Source of the DNA: Winogradskya consettensis
GTDB lineage: Bacteria; Actinomycetota; Actinomycetes; Mycobacteriales; Micromonosporaceae
Assembly: GCF_018332715.1 (NCBI RefSeq)
Contig: NZ_BOQP01000027.1
Location: forward strand, 248,001-312,000
Direction: 5' to 3'
DNA length: 64,000 bases
A program made the position numbers and the translations under genes. Each line of letters begins with the position of its first letter. Within the stretch, counting starts at the first letter, position 1. The notes under the pieces were generated by a model, which saw nothing but the letters and a program-made list of their open reading frames with translations, made no database searches and had not been told where the DNA came from. Of the stretch, positions 26,980-35,812 are shown one piece after another.

Positions 26980-28488
26980 ATGCGGAACGCGAAGGCGGTG
27001 ACGCCCCTGTACGTGCAGGTCATGGGCCCGCTGCGGGTCTGGCGCGATGAGGTCGGACGAGACGCCGGGCCTCGCCAGCAGCAGTGCCTGCTGGCGTTGC
27101 TGGCGGTCCTCCACGGCCGGCCGGTCAGCATGGGCGACCTGGTCGACCGGCTCTGGGGCACCGAACCGCCGGCCAGTGCGGTCAACACCGTCCACAAGTA
27201 CGTCGGCGGGATCCGCCGGCTGCTCGAGCCCGGCCTGCCGCGGCGGGCGTCCGGGGCGTACCTGACCCGGGACGGCACCGGATACCGGTTCATCGGCGCG
27301 CCCGAGACGCTCGACCTGGTCAGGTTCCGGAGACTCGTAGCCGAGGGGAAGGCGGCCGCGGTGCGCGGACACGCCGATGGGGCACTCGACTCCTACCTGC
27401 CCGCGCTGCGGCTCTGTCAAGGAGCCGCCGGTGTCGCGCTGGCCGGCACCGAAGGGGCTCTGGCGACGTTCGCCGCCGTCGACAGCGAGTTCTTCGACGC
27501 GGCCGTTGACGCGGCGTCGATGGCCGTCCGGGCCGGACGGGCTACGGCCGCACTGCCGGCGCTGCGGCTGGCGGCGGAGATGGGCCGGCTCCACGAACCC
27601 GTGCACGCGAGTCTGGTGACAACGCTCGCCGCCGCGGGCCACCGGACCGAAGCGCTGGCCCGGTACCGGAAGATCCGCGACCGGCTCGCCGACGAACTGG
27701 GCATCGACCCGGGCCACGAACTGCGTGAGGTCCGGCAGTCCACGCTCCTGCGGACAGCGCCCATGGCCGTACGTCCCGCGCAGCTGCCGCCTGACCAGCC
27801 GCTCTTCAGCGGGCGTGCCGGCGAACTGCGGCTGCTCCGCGACCTGACCCGCGATCTGCGCACCGGTGGCCGGGCAGGCCCGATGATCGTCGCGGTGGAC
27901 GGGTTGGGCGGGGTGGGCAAGTCGGCGCTCGTGACGCGGTTCGCGCACCTGGTCGCGGAGGAGTTCGCGGACGGTCAGCTCTTCCTCGATCTCCGGGGAC
28001 GCGATGGTGTCCCGGCCGCCGAGGGGCTGCGCTGCCTGCTGTACGCGCTCGGCGTACGCGCGTCGGACTTCCCGGACACCGCCGCCGCGCTGGTGGGCAT
28101 GTACCGCAGCCTCACCGCCGGCCGAAATCTCCTCCTCGTGCTGGACGACGCCCACGACGCGTCACAGGTCCGTCCCCTGCTGCCGAACTCCGGGGCCGGC
28201 CTGGTCCTCGTCACCAGCCGCAGACCACTCATCGGCCTCGCCGCGTCCGACGGCGCACGCCTGATCCGCATCCACCCTCCCGACCTGCCGGAGGCCCGGG
28301 AACTGCTGCGCCGCAGACTCTCCGCGCTGCAGGGCCCCGGTGCCGGTGACACCGGCACGCAGACCCTCGACGAGATCGCCGAACGGTGTGGCCGGATGCC
28401 GCTGGCACTCGCCCTGCTCGCCGCCCGCCTCGGCGCCCGCCCGCACCTGCCCGACCCACGCCCATCCAGGAGCGGAGCCCCTTCATGA
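26980..28488 (+). CDS. SARP-family regulator with NB-ARC domain (2), C-terminally short
   Basis: This 502-aa protein is close to SARP 1: winged helix (about 10-100), activation domain (105-255), NB-ARC (about 275-495). Walker A is intact (GLGGVGKSA, Lys314). It stops right after the LALALLAARLGARPH helix, where SARP 1 continues for ~125 residues, so it lacks the C-terminal winged-helix part. The stop overlaps the next start by 4 bp (ATGA), so the short form is built into an operon and does not look like a fresh frameshift. The ATG at 26980 was chosen by homology to SARP 1. Confidence 0.87.
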   Translation: MRNAKAVTPLYVQVMGPLRVWRDEVGRDAGPRQQQCLLALLAVLHGRPVSMGDLVDRLWGTEPPASAVNTVHKYVGGIRRLLEPGLPRRASGAYLTRDGTGYRFIGAPETLDLVRFRRLVAEGKAAAVRGHADGALDSYLPALRLCQGAAGVALAGTEGALATFAAVDSEFFDAAVDAASMAVRAGRATAALPALRLAAEMGRLHEPVHASLVTTLAAAGHRTEALARYRKIRDRLADELGIDPGHELREVRQSTLLRTAPMAVRPAQLPPDQPLFSGRAGELRLLRDLTRDLRTGGRAGPMIVAVDGLGGVGKSALVTRFAHLVAEEFADGQLFLDLRGRDGVPAAEGLRCLLYALGVRASDFPDTAAALVGMYRSLTAGRNLLLVLDDAHDASQVRPLLPNSGAGLVLVTSRRPLIGLAASDGARLIRIHPPDLPEARELLRRRLSALQGPGAGDTGTQTLDEIAERCGRMPLALALLAARLGARPHLPDPRPSRSGAPS

Positions 28489-28991
28489 AGACCAGCCAGA
28501 TCGCGCCACTGCACGTGCCGCACGACAGAGTCGACCTCGAGGAATGGATCTTCTCCCTCAGCGACGAGGACTACCGGGCGGCGTCACCGCAGCATCGTGC
28601 CGCCGGTGTGACCTGCACGAACGGGGTTCGCGGAACCGTCAACGTCGAGTCGATCGGCGGGACGCTCATCATCCAGCACTACCGGGAGGTCACCGCCGAC
28701 GCCGGGGGCTTCGAGCTGCTGTCGGAACGCAGCAGGGCATACCTCTTCCACCTCTTCCCGGCCCGCGCCGAGGTGCGGTGGACGATGGCCGTCGAGCCGG
28801 GCAGCAGCGGCGCCTCACACCTGCGCTGCACGGTCGAACTCACCCTGTCGCCGCTGCTGAACCTCCTGGCGGCGACGATCGCGACACCGTTCTTCGTGCG
28901 CCGCCACGTGCGGAACGAGATCGCCGGGTTCGCCCGCGACATCGAAGCCAAGTACGCCCACCAGAACGTCGCCGGCGACGGGGGTCGATGA
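28485..28991 (+). CDS. Putative SRPBCC-fold protein
   Basis: This 168-aa protein shows alternating beta strands and a final long helix (FFVRRHVRNEIAGFARDIEAKYA), the layout of START/SRPBCC polyketide-cyclase-like proteins. The assignment is by pattern only, with no catalytic residues recognised. Such proteins bind hydrophobic ligands. It overlaps both neighbours by 4 bp. Confidence 0.6.
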   Translation: MKTSQIAPLHVPHDRVDLEEWIFSLSDEDYRAASPQHRAAGVTCTNGVRGTVNVESIGGTLIIQHYREVTADAGGFELLSERSRAYLFHLFPARAEVRWTMAVEPGSSGASHLRCTVELTLSPLLNLLAATIATPFFVRRHVRNEIAGFARDIEAKYAHQNVAGDGGR

Positions 28992-30034
28992 TGGTCGTTC
29001 TCGTGACCGGCGGTTCCGGGTATGTGGGCGCCCATTGCATACGGGCTCTGGTGAGCCAGGGCTACAAGGTCCGCACCACCGTACGCAGTCCCGGGCGGGC
29101 GCAGTCGGTGCGGGCGTTGCTGGAACCCGGTACGGACGTGTCGTTCGCGGTGGCCGACCTGACCTCCGACGCCGGCTGGGCTGCGGCGGCGGCCGGCTGT
29201 GACGCCGTTCTGCACGTGGCCTCACCGTTTCCTGGCAAGTCCCCGAGACGGCCCGATGACCTGATCGTGCCGGCGCGGGAGGGCACACTGCGGGTGCTCC
29301 GCGCGGCCCGTGACGCGGGTGTCCGGCGTACCGTGCTGACGTCTTCGTTCGCCGCCGTCGGGTACGGCCACCGTGACTACTCCCGGGTCTTCACCGAGGC
29401 GGACTGGAGTGACCCGGACGGCCCTGACCTGATCGCCTACTCGCGCTCGAAGCTGGTCGCCGAGCGGGCGGCCTGGGACTTCGCCGAGAGGTCGGGCGGC
29501 GGGATGGAGCTCGCCGTGATCAACCCCGTCGGTATCCTCGGCCCGCCGCTCGGCCGGGAACTGTCCGTCTACGTCGCGGTGATCGGGCAGCTGCTCAACG
29601 GCGAGCTTCCGGCCCTTCCCCGGCTGAACTGGGGCGTGGTCGACGTCCGCGATGTCGCCGATCTGCACGTGCGCGCGATGGTCGCGCCGGGCGCCGCGGG
29701 GGAGCGGTTCGTGGCCACCGCCGGAACGACGTCGCTGCCGCAGATCGCGGGTCTGCTGCGGGCGCGGCTCGGCCCAGCGGCCCACCGGGTGCCGGACCGT
29801 ACGGTGCCGGACTGGGTGGTCCGCCTCAGCGCGCGGGTGAGCGCGCGGTTCGCGACGGTCGTCCCGGACCTCGGCGTGGTGCGCGAGGCATCCAGCGTGA
29901 AGGCGCACGAGCTCCTGGGCTGGCAGGCCCGGCCGATCGAGGAGACGGTCCTGGACACCGCGAGCGGCCTGGCGGCGCTGGGCCTGCTCCGGGACGCCGG
30001 CGCGAGCGGATCGGACCGGAGGTTGCGGAGTTGA
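28988..30034 (+). CDS. NAD-dependent epimerase/dehydratase-like extended SDR
   Basis: This is a 348-aa extended SDR. GGSGYVGAHCIRAL binds NAD(P), VLHVASPFPG is typical of the dihydroflavonol-4-reductase/aldehyde-reductase subgroup, and YSRSK holds the catalytic Tyr and Lys. A reductase acting on a carbonyl of a small molecule is likely. It is the third gene of the SARP 2 operon (ATGATG start overlapping the upstream stop). Confidence 0.85.
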   Translation: MMVVLVTGGSGYVGAHCIRALVSQGYKVRTTVRSPGRAQSVRALLEPGTDVSFAVADLTSDAGWAAAAAGCDAVLHVASPFPGKSPRRPDDLIVPAREGTLRVLRAARDAGVRRTVLTSSFAAVGYGHRDYSRVFTEADWSDPDGPDLIAYSRSKLVAERAAWDFAERSGGGMELAVINPVGILGPPLGRELSVYVAVIGQLLNGELPALPRLNWGVVDVRDVADLHVRAMVAPGAAGERFVATAGTTSLPQIAGLLRARLGPAAHRVPDRTVPDWVVRLSARVSARFATVVPDLGVVREASSVKAHELLGWQARPIEETVLDTASGLAALGLLRDAGASGSDRRLRS

Positions 30035-30127
30035 TCCGGGTATCGTGCCGGCTGCAGCTGCTCCATCGGGGCCGATCGACCACTTCCGGCGGCGACTACG
30101 GCCAGCAGCCGTAACGGCCGGGGCTGC

Positions 30128-30568
30128 TCACGCCGCAGTGCTGGGTGAGCCCGCGGCGCTGGGCGCGGCCGCGCGGTCGGGGGCCAGGAGCAGGAGGGAC
30201 AGCAGCAGTGGAACGCCGAGTCCCACCAGGTTCCCGATCGCGTGCCACGTCGAGAACGCGCTCAGGTGCAGGGCGTGCCAGAGGAAGTGCTCGGCGTTGA
30301 AGATGAGCCAGGCGCCGCCGGCGACCCGCAGCAGCGGGAACGCCGGCCGGCGCCACGTCCAGACGCTGAGGACGGCGAGGGCCAGGTAGAGGCCGCCGAC
30401 GTCGCGGACCAAATGCTCGTTGTACGGGCCCAGCGCGGACACCCAGCCCCAGCCGGGCGACGGGAAATCGCGGTAGAACGACGCCGGGAACGCCGCCGCC
30501 CAGGTGCCGACCACGGTGGCCAGCACGGCCAGCAGAAGCACGCACACGCGTTTGCTGCGGAGAGTCAT
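30128..30568 (-). CDS. Small four-helix membrane protein
   Basis: This 146-aa protein has about four hydrophobic segments: an N-terminal helix after MTLRSKR, one around GGLYLALAVLSVWTW, one around GGAWLIFNAEHFLWHALHL, and a C-terminal LLLSLLLL helix. The His-rich third helix is notable. No family was recognised. The ATG at 30568 was chosen because upstream residues overlap the divergent operators. Confidence 0.7.
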   Translation of the reverse strand: MTLRSKRVCVLLLAVLATVVGTWAAAFPASFYRDFPSPGWGWVSALGPYNEHLVRDVGGLYLALAVLSVWTWRRPAFPLLRVAGGAWLIFNAEHFLWHALHLSAFSTWHAIGNLVGLGVPLLLSLLLLAPDRAAAPSAAGSPSTAA

Positions 30569-30612
30569 ACGCCCAGGACGATCACACCCGGCCGGACGTG
30601 ACAAGGCCCACT

Positions 30613-30630
30613 TGCTTTGAATTCGAAGCA
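30613..30630. promoter_or_regulatory. Operator-like palindrome A
   Basis: TGCTTTGAATTCGAAGCA is an 18-bp near-perfect palindrome. It overlaps a possible -35 (TTGCTT, 30612-30617), with a -10 candidate TACTGT (30634-30639) and a 16-bp spacer. It is paired with palindrome B, 34 bp centre to centre. Confidence 0.65.
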
Positions 30631-30646
30631 TGCTACTGTTCGGAGG

Positions 30647-30664
30647 TGCTTCGAACTCGAAGCA
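30647..30664. promoter_or_regulatory. Operator-like palindrome B
   Basis: TGCTTCGAACTCGAAGCA is a second copy of the 30613 motif (15 of 18 bases identical). It ends 20 bp before the oxidoreductase start. Two copies around a promoter suggest MarR- or TetR-type repression, but no such regulator gene is adjacent. Confidence 0.65.
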
Positions 30665-30684
30665 AAGTGAAAAGGGAGCTTGTC

Positions 30685-31572
30685 ATGAAGGCAGTTCGAT
30701 TCCACGAGTACGGCGGCCCGGACGTCCTGCGCTACGAGGACGTCGAGGTGCCCGTGCCGGGTGCCGGGCAGGTGCGGCTGCGGGTGGCCGCGACCACGTT
30801 CAACGGCGTCGACGCGAACATCCGCGGCGGTTTCATGCAGGGCCCGATCCCCGTCGAGCTGCCGCACACCCCGGGCATCGACGTCGCCGGGACCGTCGAG
30901 ACGCTCGGTGACGGCGTCGACGGCCTCGCCGTCGGCGACCGGGTCATCGGGTTCCTGCCCATGGCGGGGGTCGGCGCTGCCGCTGAGTACGTGATCGCAC
31001 CTGCCGAGGTCCTGACCGCGGCGCCCACCACGATTCCGCTCGCCGACGCAGCCGCGCTTCCGGCGGTCGGGCTCACCGCCCGGCAGGCGCTGTTCGAGCA
31101 CGCCAAGCTCACCGCCGGGCAGCGCATCCTGATCAACGGGGCCGGTGGGGCAGTCGGCCGCTACGCCGTCCAGATGGCCGGGAGCGCCGGCGCGCACGTC
31201 ATCGCCAAGGGCAGCCCGCGGAGCACCGCCGCCACCGAGGAGCCGATCGAGCCGGTCGATGTGGTGCTCAACCTCGCCCCCGTCGAGCCCGCGCAGCTCG
31301 CCGCGCTCGTCACGCTCATCCGTGACGGCGGCACCCTGGTGAACACGACCGTGTGGATGCCCGCGCCCTCCGACGACAAGCGCGGCGTCACGGGAATCAA
31401 CATGTTCGTCCGCAGCGACGCCCGTGAGCTCGCGCAACTGGTCGCCCAGGTCGACGCCGGTCAGCTGCGCGTCGACATCGCCGAGCGGGTCCCGCTGGCC
31501 GAGCTCCCCGCCCTGCACGCCCGAGCCGCTGCGGGCGAACTGCCCAGCGGCAAGATCATCTTCACCCTCTGA
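30685..31572 (+). CDS. NADP-dependent MDR oxidoreductase (quinone-reductase-like)
   Basis: This 295-aa zinc-free medium-chain dehydrogenase/reductase starts MKAVRFHEYGGPDVL, typical of quinone oxidoreductases. The GroES-like half has GIDVAGTVETLGDGV; the Rossmann motif is INGAGGAVGRYAVQMA. Zinc-binding Cys residues are absent, as in QOR. It should reduce quinones or enals with NADPH. AAGGGAG precedes the ATG. It is followed by a cupin gene on the same strand. Confidence 0.88.
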   Translation: MKAVRFHEYGGPDVLRYEDVEVPVPGAGQVRLRVAATTFNGVDANIRGGFMQGPIPVELPHTPGIDVAGTVETLGDGVDGLAVGDRVIGFLPMAGVGAAAEYVIAPAEVLTAAPTTIPLADAAALPAVGLTARQALFEHAKLTAGQRILINGAGGAVGRYAVQMAGSAGAHVIAKGSPRSTAATEEPIEPVDVVLNLAPVEPAQLAALVTLIRDGGTLVNTTVWMPAPSDDKRGVTGINMFVRSDARELAQLVAQVDAGQLRVDIAERVPLAELPALHARAAAGELPSGKIIFTL

Positions 31573-31601
31573 GCCGTCACCCTCTGAGCAAGGAGAAAAC
31601 C

Positions 31602-32102
31602 ATGATTCCCGACGACGACCCCGACCGTACGCTGACCGTGGCCGACCCCGCCGATCCCGCGACGACGTTCGTGTCCCTGGTGGGCAACACGTACGCCATG
31701 CTGGTCACCGGCGAGCAGACCAACGGCCGGTACTGCCTCATCGAGATGCGCGTCCCCGACGGAGGTGGCCCGCCGCCGCACCGCCACGACTTCGAGGAGA
31801 TGTTCACCATCCTCGAAGGGGAGATCGAGTTCACCTTCCGCGGCGAGAAGCACGTCGTGGCAGCCGGGTCCACGGTCAACATCCCGGCCAACGCACCGCA
31901 CAACTTCCGTAACGTCTCCGGCGCCCCGGCCCGCATGCTCTGCATGTGCACCCCCGCCGGCCAGGACGAGTATTTCCTGCGCATCGGTGACGTCGTCGAC
32001 GGCTGGGACGCTCAGCCCCCGCAGAAGTCGGCCGAGGAGCAGGCCGACCAGCGCCGCCGGGCAGCGGAACTCGCCGCGACGTATCGCAGCGAGTTCCTCT
32101 GA
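31602..32102 (+). CDS. Cupin-domain protein
   Basis: This is a 166-aa single-domain cupin. Motif 1 contains PPPHRHDFEEMFTILEGEIEF with the His-His-Glu metal ligands; motif 2 contains VNIPANAPHNFRN with the last His. It is probably a small metal-dependent enzyme or binding protein. It is co-transcribed with the quinone-reductase-like gene (29-bp gap, AAGGAG RBS). Confidence 0.85.
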   Translation: MIPDDDPDRTLTVADPADPATTFVSLVGNTYAMLVTGEQTNGRYCLIEMRVPDGGGPPPHRHDFEEMFTILEGEIEFTFRGEKHVVAAGSTVNIPANAPHNFRNVSGAPARMLCMCTPAGQDEYFLRIGDVVDGWDAQPPQKSAEEQADQRRRAAELAATYRSEFL

Positions 32103-32131
32103 GCCGGTTGTGGCCCGTGATGCTGAGCCGG

Positions 32132-35100
32132 TTACCGCAGGCCGAAGGCCCGGGTGATGCGCTGATCCACGCTGTTGCCGGCGGTGTCGCGGGCCGTGGT
32201 GCGCAGGGTGACGAACCGGGCGGCGCGAGGTGCGGAGATCCGGGTGCTCCAGCCGCCGGCCCGGGTCCTGAGCGTCGTCCGGTGCCAGGAGGCGCCGTCG
32301 TCGTACGAGACGTCGACCGTCACCGCCTTGATCGTCCCGGGCCCGGTTGCGGACACCAGGGTGGAGGCGCCGACTCCCAGCTCGAAGGTGCGCTGCACCT
32401 TGCCGTCGCGGTCGGTGTCGACGGCGTAGTCGAGCTGGATCAACGGCGGCGAGACGACCGTGCCCGCGGCCACGTCACCGGAGGTGAACGCCCACTCGGT
32501 GCGGGTGCTCGTGGAGTACGGCCCGGCCCACGAGCCCCGGTCGTTCTCCGACACCAGCCGGTAGGGGAGCCGTTCGGCGGTCAGCGGGCCCGCCACCAGC
32601 AGCGGGCTGTACCGGTCCGCCGAGCTGACCAGCTTGTCCCCCTGATAGAGCGCCATCCGGTTGTCCACAGCGGGGTTGTCGTTGGTGCGTCCCGCGTGCG
32701 CGGTGCCGGAGTCGCCCCAGCCGGAGATGTTCGCGAACAGCCAGCCGCCCTCCTGCCGGAACACGCTGAGCCCGGTCGGCTCGTCGACCAGCCGCGGCCG
32801 CTGCACCGGCCCGAACCAGCGCTCCGGGTGGGCCGACCCGGCCTGGTACGCGACCGGTGCGGAGTGCTGTGACTGCTCACCGGGGATCAGCACGTCCGCG
32901 ACCCACTTCTCACCCGCGGTGACCCAGTCGGTGCGGTCGCCGCGAGCCGGGGCCTCGGCGTATTCCAGGGAGGCGGTGGAACCCAGCGGGTCGGTGTCGG
33001 AGCGCTGTTCGAGGGCACGACCCGGCTGCCAGTTGCGGAACGACACGTCGGCCCGCGCCAGGTTGCGGGACGTCGCGCGGTAGGTGAGGTCCGCGGGAAT
33101 CGTGCCGCTGTAGTCGGTGACGAGGTCGTACGCGTACTCGGTGGTCGGGTGTGAGGTGACGTCCAGCCGTACGTTCCGGCGGGTCATCAGTTTTTCGCCC
33201 TCGTCCCTGGTGAGCGTGGCGACGGTGAGCGGTGGCGGGCCGGCCGGCGCCCACACCGATCCCGGCCAGGGCGCGAGCCGTCCCGTGCCGTTGTTGACGA
33301 CGAGCAGGAGCCGGGCCCCGGCCGCCGAAGCAGCAGCAGCCCGGTCCTGGATGGTGACGGTGTCGCTGTTCCGGACGATCAGCGCCTTCCCGCGTACGTT
33401 ACCGCCGGTGACGACCTCGAGGCTGCGCACGCTTGCCGGCAGCGGTGTCGCGCCGCGCTGGACCCGCAGGTCGTCGTACCCGGCGACGGTCAGCGCGGGC
33501 TGGGTGAGGCGCCAGCGCGCGGCCAGCGTGAACCGGCCCTGCGCGGCCTTGCCGGTCGGAAGCACCCAGACACTGTCGTAGTCCTGGCCCGGGTACCACG
33601 CGTCCAGCCATGGGCTCCCGGCGACGTCGCGGATCAGCTCGAACCGCGAGGAGGTCACGGTCGACTGCTGCGGTGTGGTCGCGGTGGATCGGCGGGCTCT
33701 GGTCGCATCGAAGACGACCGTACGGTCCTGGTTGAGCTCGATGTTGGTGATCGGGAGCACCGCGAGGCCCTTCGAGCCCGGCCCGTGGGTGCCCTCGACG
33801 TCGGTGCTCAGCCATGCCGTGTACGTGTCCGCGGGCAGGCGCAGGTCGAGCGTACCCGTGGCATCGATCTGGTGGGTCGACGTGCTGTCCTTGCCCAGCA
33901 GCACGAGCTGGCCGGCGACGGGCTCACCCGCACGGTCAAGAGCCTTGAGAACCAGATGATGGCGTACGCCCTCCTGGCCCACGGCCACCGAGGTACGCAG
34001 CCCGCCCCCGTCCCCGGTCGCCGTCACGAAGCCGGAGAACGCCTGATCGGCGGGAACCTTGGCGAACGACGTCGTCGCGGTCACCGAGGCCGTGCCGTGC
34101 GCCGGAACCGTGATCTGCCCGGCCGACAACGTGATCAGGTCCAGTGAGGACGACAGCGCGAGCGTCACCGGCACCGCGCCGACGTTCGTGTAGGTGATCG
34201 TCCGGTCGACCGGTCCCGTGGGGGCCGTCGGGTAGTCCGGGTAGCCGAAGTTGACCGAGCCGGTGGCGAACACCGGCGCGCTCGCGGCGGCGGCCGCGTC
34301 CAACCGGCCGGAACCGCCCTGGTACGCCGTGACGTCCGGCGTCGCCTTCGTCGTGCTGACCAGCGCGTCCTTGACCTGCTGCCCGGTGAGCCCGGGGTGC
34401 TCGGCGAGCAGCAGTGCCGCGGTGCCGGTGACGTGCGGCGCGGCCATCGACGTGCCGCTCATCGACAGGTACGAGCCCTCGCCCTCCTCGATGTAGTGCG
34501 ACCGGGCGGCCAGGATGTTGGCCCCGGGCGCGGTGAGGTCGGGCTTGAGCGCCCGGTCGCCGAGCCGCGGCCCCTGGCTGGAGAAGAACGTCACCAGATC
34601 CTGGTTGTCGACCGCGCCGACGGTCAGCGCCGCGTCGGCCGCGCCGGGCGTCCCCACCGTGTACGCACCCGGCCCGGAGTTCCCCGCCGAGATCACGAAC
34701 AGCGCACCGGTCTCCGCGCTGAGCTCGTTGACGGCCACACTCATCGGATCGGTGCCGTCGGTCGGATCCGCGCCGAGGCTCAGGTTGACGACGCGGGCGT
34801 GCTGCTCGCGCACCGCCCACTCCATCCCGCTGATGATCCACGAGTCCTGGCCGAAACCGTCGTCGCCGAGCACCTTGCCGATGTGCAGCCGGGCCCCGGG
34901 TGCGACACCCTGCTCCCTGCCCGCCGAGGCCGCGCCGGTGCCGGCGATCGTGGACGCCACGTGCGTACCGTGACCCTTGCCGTCCTCGATCGACTCACCG
35001 GGCACGAAGGACGCAGTGGCAGCCACCTGGCCCGCCAGATCCGGGTGCGCGGTGTCGATGCCGGTGTCCAGCACGGCCACGTCGATGCCGGTGCCGACGT

Positions 35101-35734
35101 TGCCTTTCTGCCACACCTCGGGGGCGCCGATCTGCGCGGTGCTCTCCGCCAGGGCCGCCTCGGCCTTGCCGTCGAGCCAGACCTTCTTGACGGTGCCGCT
35201 CTGCAGGCTCGCCTTCGCCTTCGTCCCGCCGGCGATCGAGGAGAAGAACGCTCCGGACCGGTCTGCCGTCAGTGCCGCGCCGCCGATACTTTCGAGCGGG
35301 CGTACGTCGCTCGTGCCGCTCAGCGCTGCCCGGGACTTCGCCGCCGTGCCGTTGTAGGTGACGATCAGCGGGATGCCAGTGCTGTGCGCGTCGTCGTAGC
35401 CGTCCGCCACCAGCTCGGTGACGTTGAACAGGTGCTCGTCGAGCAGCCCCGAGGCCAGGTGGGGCAGGACGTCGTGCGGGTAGACGTACGTGTCACCGCC
35501 CTGACGCCCGGTGAGGAACCCGGTCAGCCGACCCTGAGGATCTCGCACCTGCACCCCGCCGTCGGCGGCCGTGGTGACCTTGTCACCGGTGATCAGGGTG
35601 ACGGTGCTGGCCGGCTTGCTCGACGGCGGTGGCGCGGCGGGCGCCCCGGCAGCGGACGCGGCGGCCGGGGCGATGGTGAGCGGCGTGGTGACGAGAACGG
35701 CCAGCCCGATTCCACGCAGGCGTGACAGTGACAA
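32132..35734 (-). CDS. Secreted S8 (subtilisin-like) serine peptidase
   Basis: This is a 1200-aa secreted protease. After an Ala-rich Sec signal (about 1-29) there is a propeptide region, then an S8 domain with the complete triad: Asp223 (VLDTGID), His255 (GHGTHVA) and Ser429 (GTSMAAPHV), plus oxyanion Asn352 in GNSG. About 700 C-terminal residues form beta-rich modules of unknown role. It is probably an extracellular degradative protease, third in a minus-strand run after LysR and the EF-hand hydrolase. Confidence 0.92.
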   Translation of the reverse strand: MSLSRLRGIGLAVLVTTPLTIAPAAASAAGAPAAPPPSSKPASTVTLITGDKVTTAADGGVQVRDPQGRLTGFLTGRQGGDTYVYPHDVLPHLASGLLDEHLFNVTELVADGYDDAHSTGIPLIVTYNGTAAKSRAALSGTSDVRPLESIGGAALTADRSGAFFSSIAGGTKAKASLQSGTVKKVWLDGKAEAALAESTAQIGAPEVWQKGNVGTGIDVAVLDTGIDTAHPDLAGQVAATASFVPGESIEDGKGHGTHVASTIAGTGAASAGREQGVAPGARLHIGKVLGDDGFGQDSWIISGMEWAVREQHARVVNLSLGADPTDGTDPMSVAVNELSAETGALFVISAGNSGPGAYTVGTPGAADAALTVGAVDNQDLVTFFSSQGPRLGDRALKPDLTAPGANILAARSHYIEEGEGSYLSMSGTSMAAPHVTGTAALLLAEHPGLTGQQVKDALVSTTKATPDVTAYQGGSGRLDAAAAASAPVFATGSVNFGYPDYPTAPTGPVDRTITYTNVGAVPVTLALSSSLDLITLSAGQITVPAHGTASVTATTSFAKVPADQAFSGFVTATGDGGGLRTSVAVGQEGVRHHLVLKALDRAGEPVAGQLVLLGKDSTSTHQIDATGTLDLRLPADTYTAWLSTDVEGTHGPGSKGLAVLPITNIELNQDRTVVFDATRARRSTATTPQQSTVTSSRFELIRDVAGSPWLDAWYPGQDYDSVWVLPTGKAAQGRFTLAARWRLTQPALTVAGYDDLRVQRGATPLPASVRSLEVVTGGNVRGKALIVRNSDTVTIQDRAAAASAAGARLLLVVNNGTGRLAPWPGSVWAPAGPPPLTVATLTRDEGEKLMTRRNVRLDVTSHPTTEYAYDLVTDYSGTIPADLTYRATSRNLARADVSFRNWQPGRALEQRSDTDPLGSTASLEYAEAPARGDRTDWVTAGEKWVADVLIPGEQSQHSAPVAYQAGSAHPERWFGPVQRPRLVDEPTGLSVFRQEGGWLFANISGWGDSGTAHAGRTNDNPAVDNRMALYQGDKLVSSADRYSPLLVAGPLTAERLPYRLVSENDRGSWAGPYSTSTRTEWAFTSGDVAAGTVVSPPLIQLDYAVDTDRDGKVQRTFELGVGASTLVSATGPGTIKAVTVDVSYDDGASWHRTTLRTRAGGWSTRISAPRAARFVTLRTTARDTAGNSVDQRITRAFGLR

Positions 35735-35812
35735 CGGAACCTCACGATGATCGATGGGGTGTCACCGCACACTATGGGGACCGTTTATTTCGGACTGATC
35801 TCGTAACTTTCG

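Noticed and set aside
17336..28488. Recent segmental duplication bounded by the two SARP genes
   Set aside because: The SARP paralogues share domain order but differ at many residues, and the genes between them are not repeated, so an old paralogy is more likely.
34397..35725. 442-codon plus-strand frame opposite the subtilase
   Set aside because: Antisense to the catalytic domain of a clear S8 peptidase.
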